From Mangifera indica (taxonomy: Eukaryota > Streptophyta > Magnoliopsida > Sapindales > Anacardiaceae), in the NCBI RefSeq assembly GCF_011075055.1, contig NC_058140.1, positions 18,911,945 to 18,975,944 of the forward strand: a stretch of DNA of 64,000 bases. The letters run 5' to 3'. This document shows positions 61,353-64,000 of this stretch, piece after piece. How positions within the stretch are numbered: position 1 is the stretch's first letter; every line of letters begins with the position of its first letter. Both the position numbers and the translations under genes were made by a program. Under the pieces are notes generated by a model. It was not told where the DNA came from. It worked only from the letters and a program-made list of their open reading frames with translations, and made no database searches.

Positions 61353-63063
61353 CTACTTAGCCTTGCCATTGGGTTCCTTCCCAGAAGAGTTGAGCTCATC
61401 CCAAGCCTCAATCCAAGTGACCATGGCATCAGCTAATTTAATGAAGTAGGAGTCCACCTTATCGAGCTTTGCCTTCACTTGCTTTGCCAGTTCGAGATAG
61501 CATGTCTGAACAGTAGTGCATTCCTTCGGAAGAACAGCAGATTGGAAGAAAGGAATGAGTTCCTCTTGCCAGAAGATACCGTTGTATTCCTTTTTCAGAT
61601 TAACAAATGGGTTGCTGGCTTTGCTGTGCCATATGTATGGCAGACCAGTCTTCACACCCCATCCCATATGATCACATATTACCTGAAAATATTCATCAAA
61701 TTCATGAATATGAGATTCATCATCAATTTGACTGGCACATTTCCGATTAAAAACTGTGAACTGAAAAGAAGAAGTACCTTCATGCACCAGCCAGCCCACA
61801 TATCATCATAACGCCCAACCGGCTGCCCCTCCCCCATGAGTCCAAAGTACATAGCCGGTCCAATCAATTCACGGTTGAACGCCAAGTTCATACCACACAT
61901 TGGAAACAAAGTTCCCTTAGGGATAGTCAAAACTGCATCCACATACCTGGAGATAAAGAGGAACAATATATGAGTGAAACAGAAATTATAATAGGTTCAT
62001 TAATTTCTAGTCATGTTTAAACAAGAATGTGAGATCTATATACCTGGTGTTTCTCTCATGAGGCTTGACGAGCTGCGTGGGAGCATCATAGTCAGGGATG
62101 TTGAGCCAGAGGCCGTGAGAAACAGCTGTGGCGACACCCTCACGTAGACTGAAAGGGTATCCGCGGACAAAGTCTGCACCTTCTCTGTATGGATCATAAA
62201 GAGTGTTGAAGAAATTAGGAGTGGATGGTGATAACAGGTTCTTTATGTGCTGCTCTAGTGCATTGATCTCTTTGCCAGATGGATCTTTGGCTACCTGCAT
62301 ATCAGATCACAGGATATTGAACATAAGAAACCTTTTAAATTTTTATTAAAAATTTCAAGAGTCCCTATCATGGCTTTTTAATCTTCAGTCATATGAGGAA
62401 CCAGATCACAAACAATTCCAAAGTACATGATGGGATCACAAAAACATAATTGTTCACTGTATCTGAAGCATAAACAAACTCAAATTTCTAATTCAAGATC
62501 CAAAATTTTATAGAAAGCAAACCTACCAAAGTAAAATTAAAATTAAACAAGAAAAAGAGACTGCTCCAATGGTTAAATCCACAAAAATTAATAACAGAAA
62601 ATTCACAAACTTATTAACCAAGATCCAGATACACCAAAATACAGTAGCACATTCGTCTAACATTTTCACATCACCGAAGCAACAACATCATCATAAAGAG
62701 CGAGCAAGTAAAAACAAGAAGAAAGAGAGAACTTACGAAGCAATCATCATCAATGGTGAAGATATACTTTTTCTTAGAAACCATGTAGCCAAAGCACCTG
62801 CAAGCAGAGTCCTTAAAAGAAATGCAAGAAGCTTTAGGACCCAGAATGCGGTTGATATCATTTCTATTGTAGAGTTCATAGTCAAAACCCTGGGGGACCT
62901 TGATTGTCTTCGACGGATCGCCATCCTGCACAATGATCAAATGGTATGGCTCAAAAAATGGCCTCCACATCTCTAGAAAATCAAGATTTCGAATGGTGGG
63001 TATCACGATATCCAACTCATCTTTCAAAAGCGGAGTCGCTGGTATAGCTGAAGAAGACGCCAT
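61353..63063 (-). CDS. RGP: Reversibly glycosylated polypeptide / UDP-arabinopyranose mutase
   Basis: RGP/UAM converts UDP-L-arabinopyranose to UDP-L-arabinofuranose for cell-wall polymers, on the cytosolic face of the Golgi. Exons (minus): 62737-63063, 62044-62294, 61778-61946, 61353-61682; GT-AG, in frame, 1077 nt, 358 residues, the usual family length. Landmarks: [20 protein letters not shown] near the start, [29 protein letters not shown], the metal/nucleotide-binding DDD at 105-107 (TIDDDCF), [17 protein letters not shown] with Arg153 and Arg160, corresponding by spacing to the conserved arginines including the glycosylated one, then [20 protein letters not shown] and WAGWCMK. The N-terminus is short ([11 protein letters not shown]), with no signal peptide or membrane span, as expected. 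The ATG at 63061-63063 is used. Likely RGP1/RGP2-type. Confidence 0.96.
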
Positions 63064-63127
63064 GTTCAAACTGAATCTAGTATAGTGTTAGGAGTTGAAG
63101 AGGTAGAAAAGAGTCGTCTCTGTGTAG

Positions 63128-63134
63128 ATTTATA
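63128..63134 (-). promoter_or_regulatory. Candidate TATA box of the RGP gene
   Basis: TATAAAT on the minus strand, about 65 bp before the ATG; this would give a short leader of about 35-40 nt. Confidence 0.4.
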
Positions 63135-63392
63135 TTGACTTTTGTCTTCCGAGAGTAGAAGGAAACATGTCTAAATTATCCTCAGGTTTTCAATAACATC
63201 CCAGCCCTGAAAAGGTAAGTTTTGTGACTTTTGTCCTTTGATAGTTTTAGTTTGACCATCCCCAAGTAAAAGTCGGAGGTTATTAAAGTCTGGTCAAATA
63301 TGGATTTAATGTTGCATTGAATACAGGGCAATCTTAGTAGCTTCCATGTTCAATGTTTGCCTTTGTCACATGTCCATTTGCTTCCCTTTAAG

Positions 63393-63535
63393 AGTAATAT
63401 TATATTTATAAAAAGATTTTATAAATTTATTTATATAATATGATGTGATAACAAATAATTAAGTAATTTTGAAGTGTATAGATAATTAGTAAGATTTTTA
63501 TATATATGTAATTTTATTTTATTTTTTTAATTTCT
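63393..63535. mobile_element. AT-rich palindromic MITE family, copy G (degenerate)
   Basis: Starts GTAATATTATATTTATA, holds ATATGATGTGATAACAAATA and AAGTAATTTTGAAGTGTA, resembling the family arm and core. The right half is lost or diverged. Confidence 0.4.
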
Positions 63536-64000
63536 ATATCAAAATTCCATGCCTTTGACTCTTGGGCTCTGAAAATCCTGTGTTTGGGCCTCACTTTGTC
63601 AACTTTTTATCAAAATTCAACAACATACATAGCCAAAGTTTATCTGTCAATTATTATTATTTTTCAGTTCTTCATTCCATAGGAGTAAAAATGCAGAGAC
63701 GGTACTAAGTTCTATTCTGTAGCACATTTATTAAATAATCTAAGCTCCACTAGTCTCCATGGTTGCTTTATGAAAAAGCTTATAACTCTGATACTCTAAT
63801 GAACAGTCCATTTGGTGCTTCCACTCTGGGAAATTTCAGAATTTCATTTCCCCCAACTTCCTCCCATCTGCGAACGCAAATCAACATAATCATCAAGCTC
63901 GATGCATTTTTGCTTTTTTCCTGCAACTATATAATATAACAAATAAGAATAAATTGTTGAAATAATGTCCAGTTACCTGTATCTAGTAACAAAATAGTGA

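Larger units (their letters stand above)
63064..64000. other. RGP upstream region to the window edge
   Basis: Contains the RGP promoter, an AT-rich MITE-family remnant (63393-63535) and unremarkable AT-rich DNA. No coding sequence recognised. Confidence 0.6.

Noticed and set aside
1..64000. CRISPR array, prokaryotic operon or viral insertion
   Set aside because: No regularly spaced repeats with unique spacers, no operon-like ORF runs and no viral proteins; all real genes are spliced plant genes, apart from the intronless BIG GRAIN-like gene and the tRNA.

Overview
The window is AT-rich, intron-bearing nuclear plant DNA. GT-AG introns, a miR156 site, a nuclear tRNA-Ile and many MITE-like repeats all point that way. 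The gene content (an AP1-type MADS gene, a SEPALLATA, CRABS CLAW, an SPL6-type SBP gene and a plant reversibly glycosylated polypeptide) indicates a eudicot. I cannot name the species. Exon models were built by hand from reading frame plus splice sites, without transcripts.

Layout: (1) 1-2620: first exon (minus strand) of an APETALA1/SQUAMOSA-clade MADS gene; the rest lies off the left edge. (2) 2621-10622: repeat-rich intergenic DNA with a clean hAT-type MITE. (3) 10623-16007: a complete 8-exon SEPALLATA-like MADS gene (minus), in tandem with AP1. (4) 21309-21382: tRNA-Ile(AAU). (5) 24730-25716: an intronless BIG GRAIN 1-like gene. (6) 25717-34892: a 9-kb spacer holding several long-inverted-repeat elements. 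(7) 34893-39463: an SPL6-type SBP-box gene with a miR156 site and an apparent one-base frameshift in exon 1. (8) 42252-44010: CRABS CLAW (YABBY, minus, 7 exons). (9) 44011-50507: spacer with a dead copia gag remnant. (10) 50508-59489: a 14-exon gene for a ~1280-residue FYRN/FYRC protein with a WD40-like C-terminus. (11) 61353-63063: a 4-exon reversibly glycosylated polypeptide / UDP-arabinopyranose mutase gene (minus).

Functionally this is a floral-development neighbourhood. miR156-controlled SPL factors promote AP1-type genes, AP1 and SEP proteins form floral MADS complexes, and such complexes (with AGAMOUS) activate CRC in carpels and nectaries. From memory, Arabidopsis keeps AP1, a BIG GRAIN-like gene, SPL6 and CRC as close neighbours on chromosome 1, and keeps RGP1/RGP2 near SEP2/SEP1, so this window looks like a less-fractionated version of an ancestral block. 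The spacers are dominated by small non-autonomous DNA-transposon derivatives. I saw no CRISPR, prokaryotic or viral genes.
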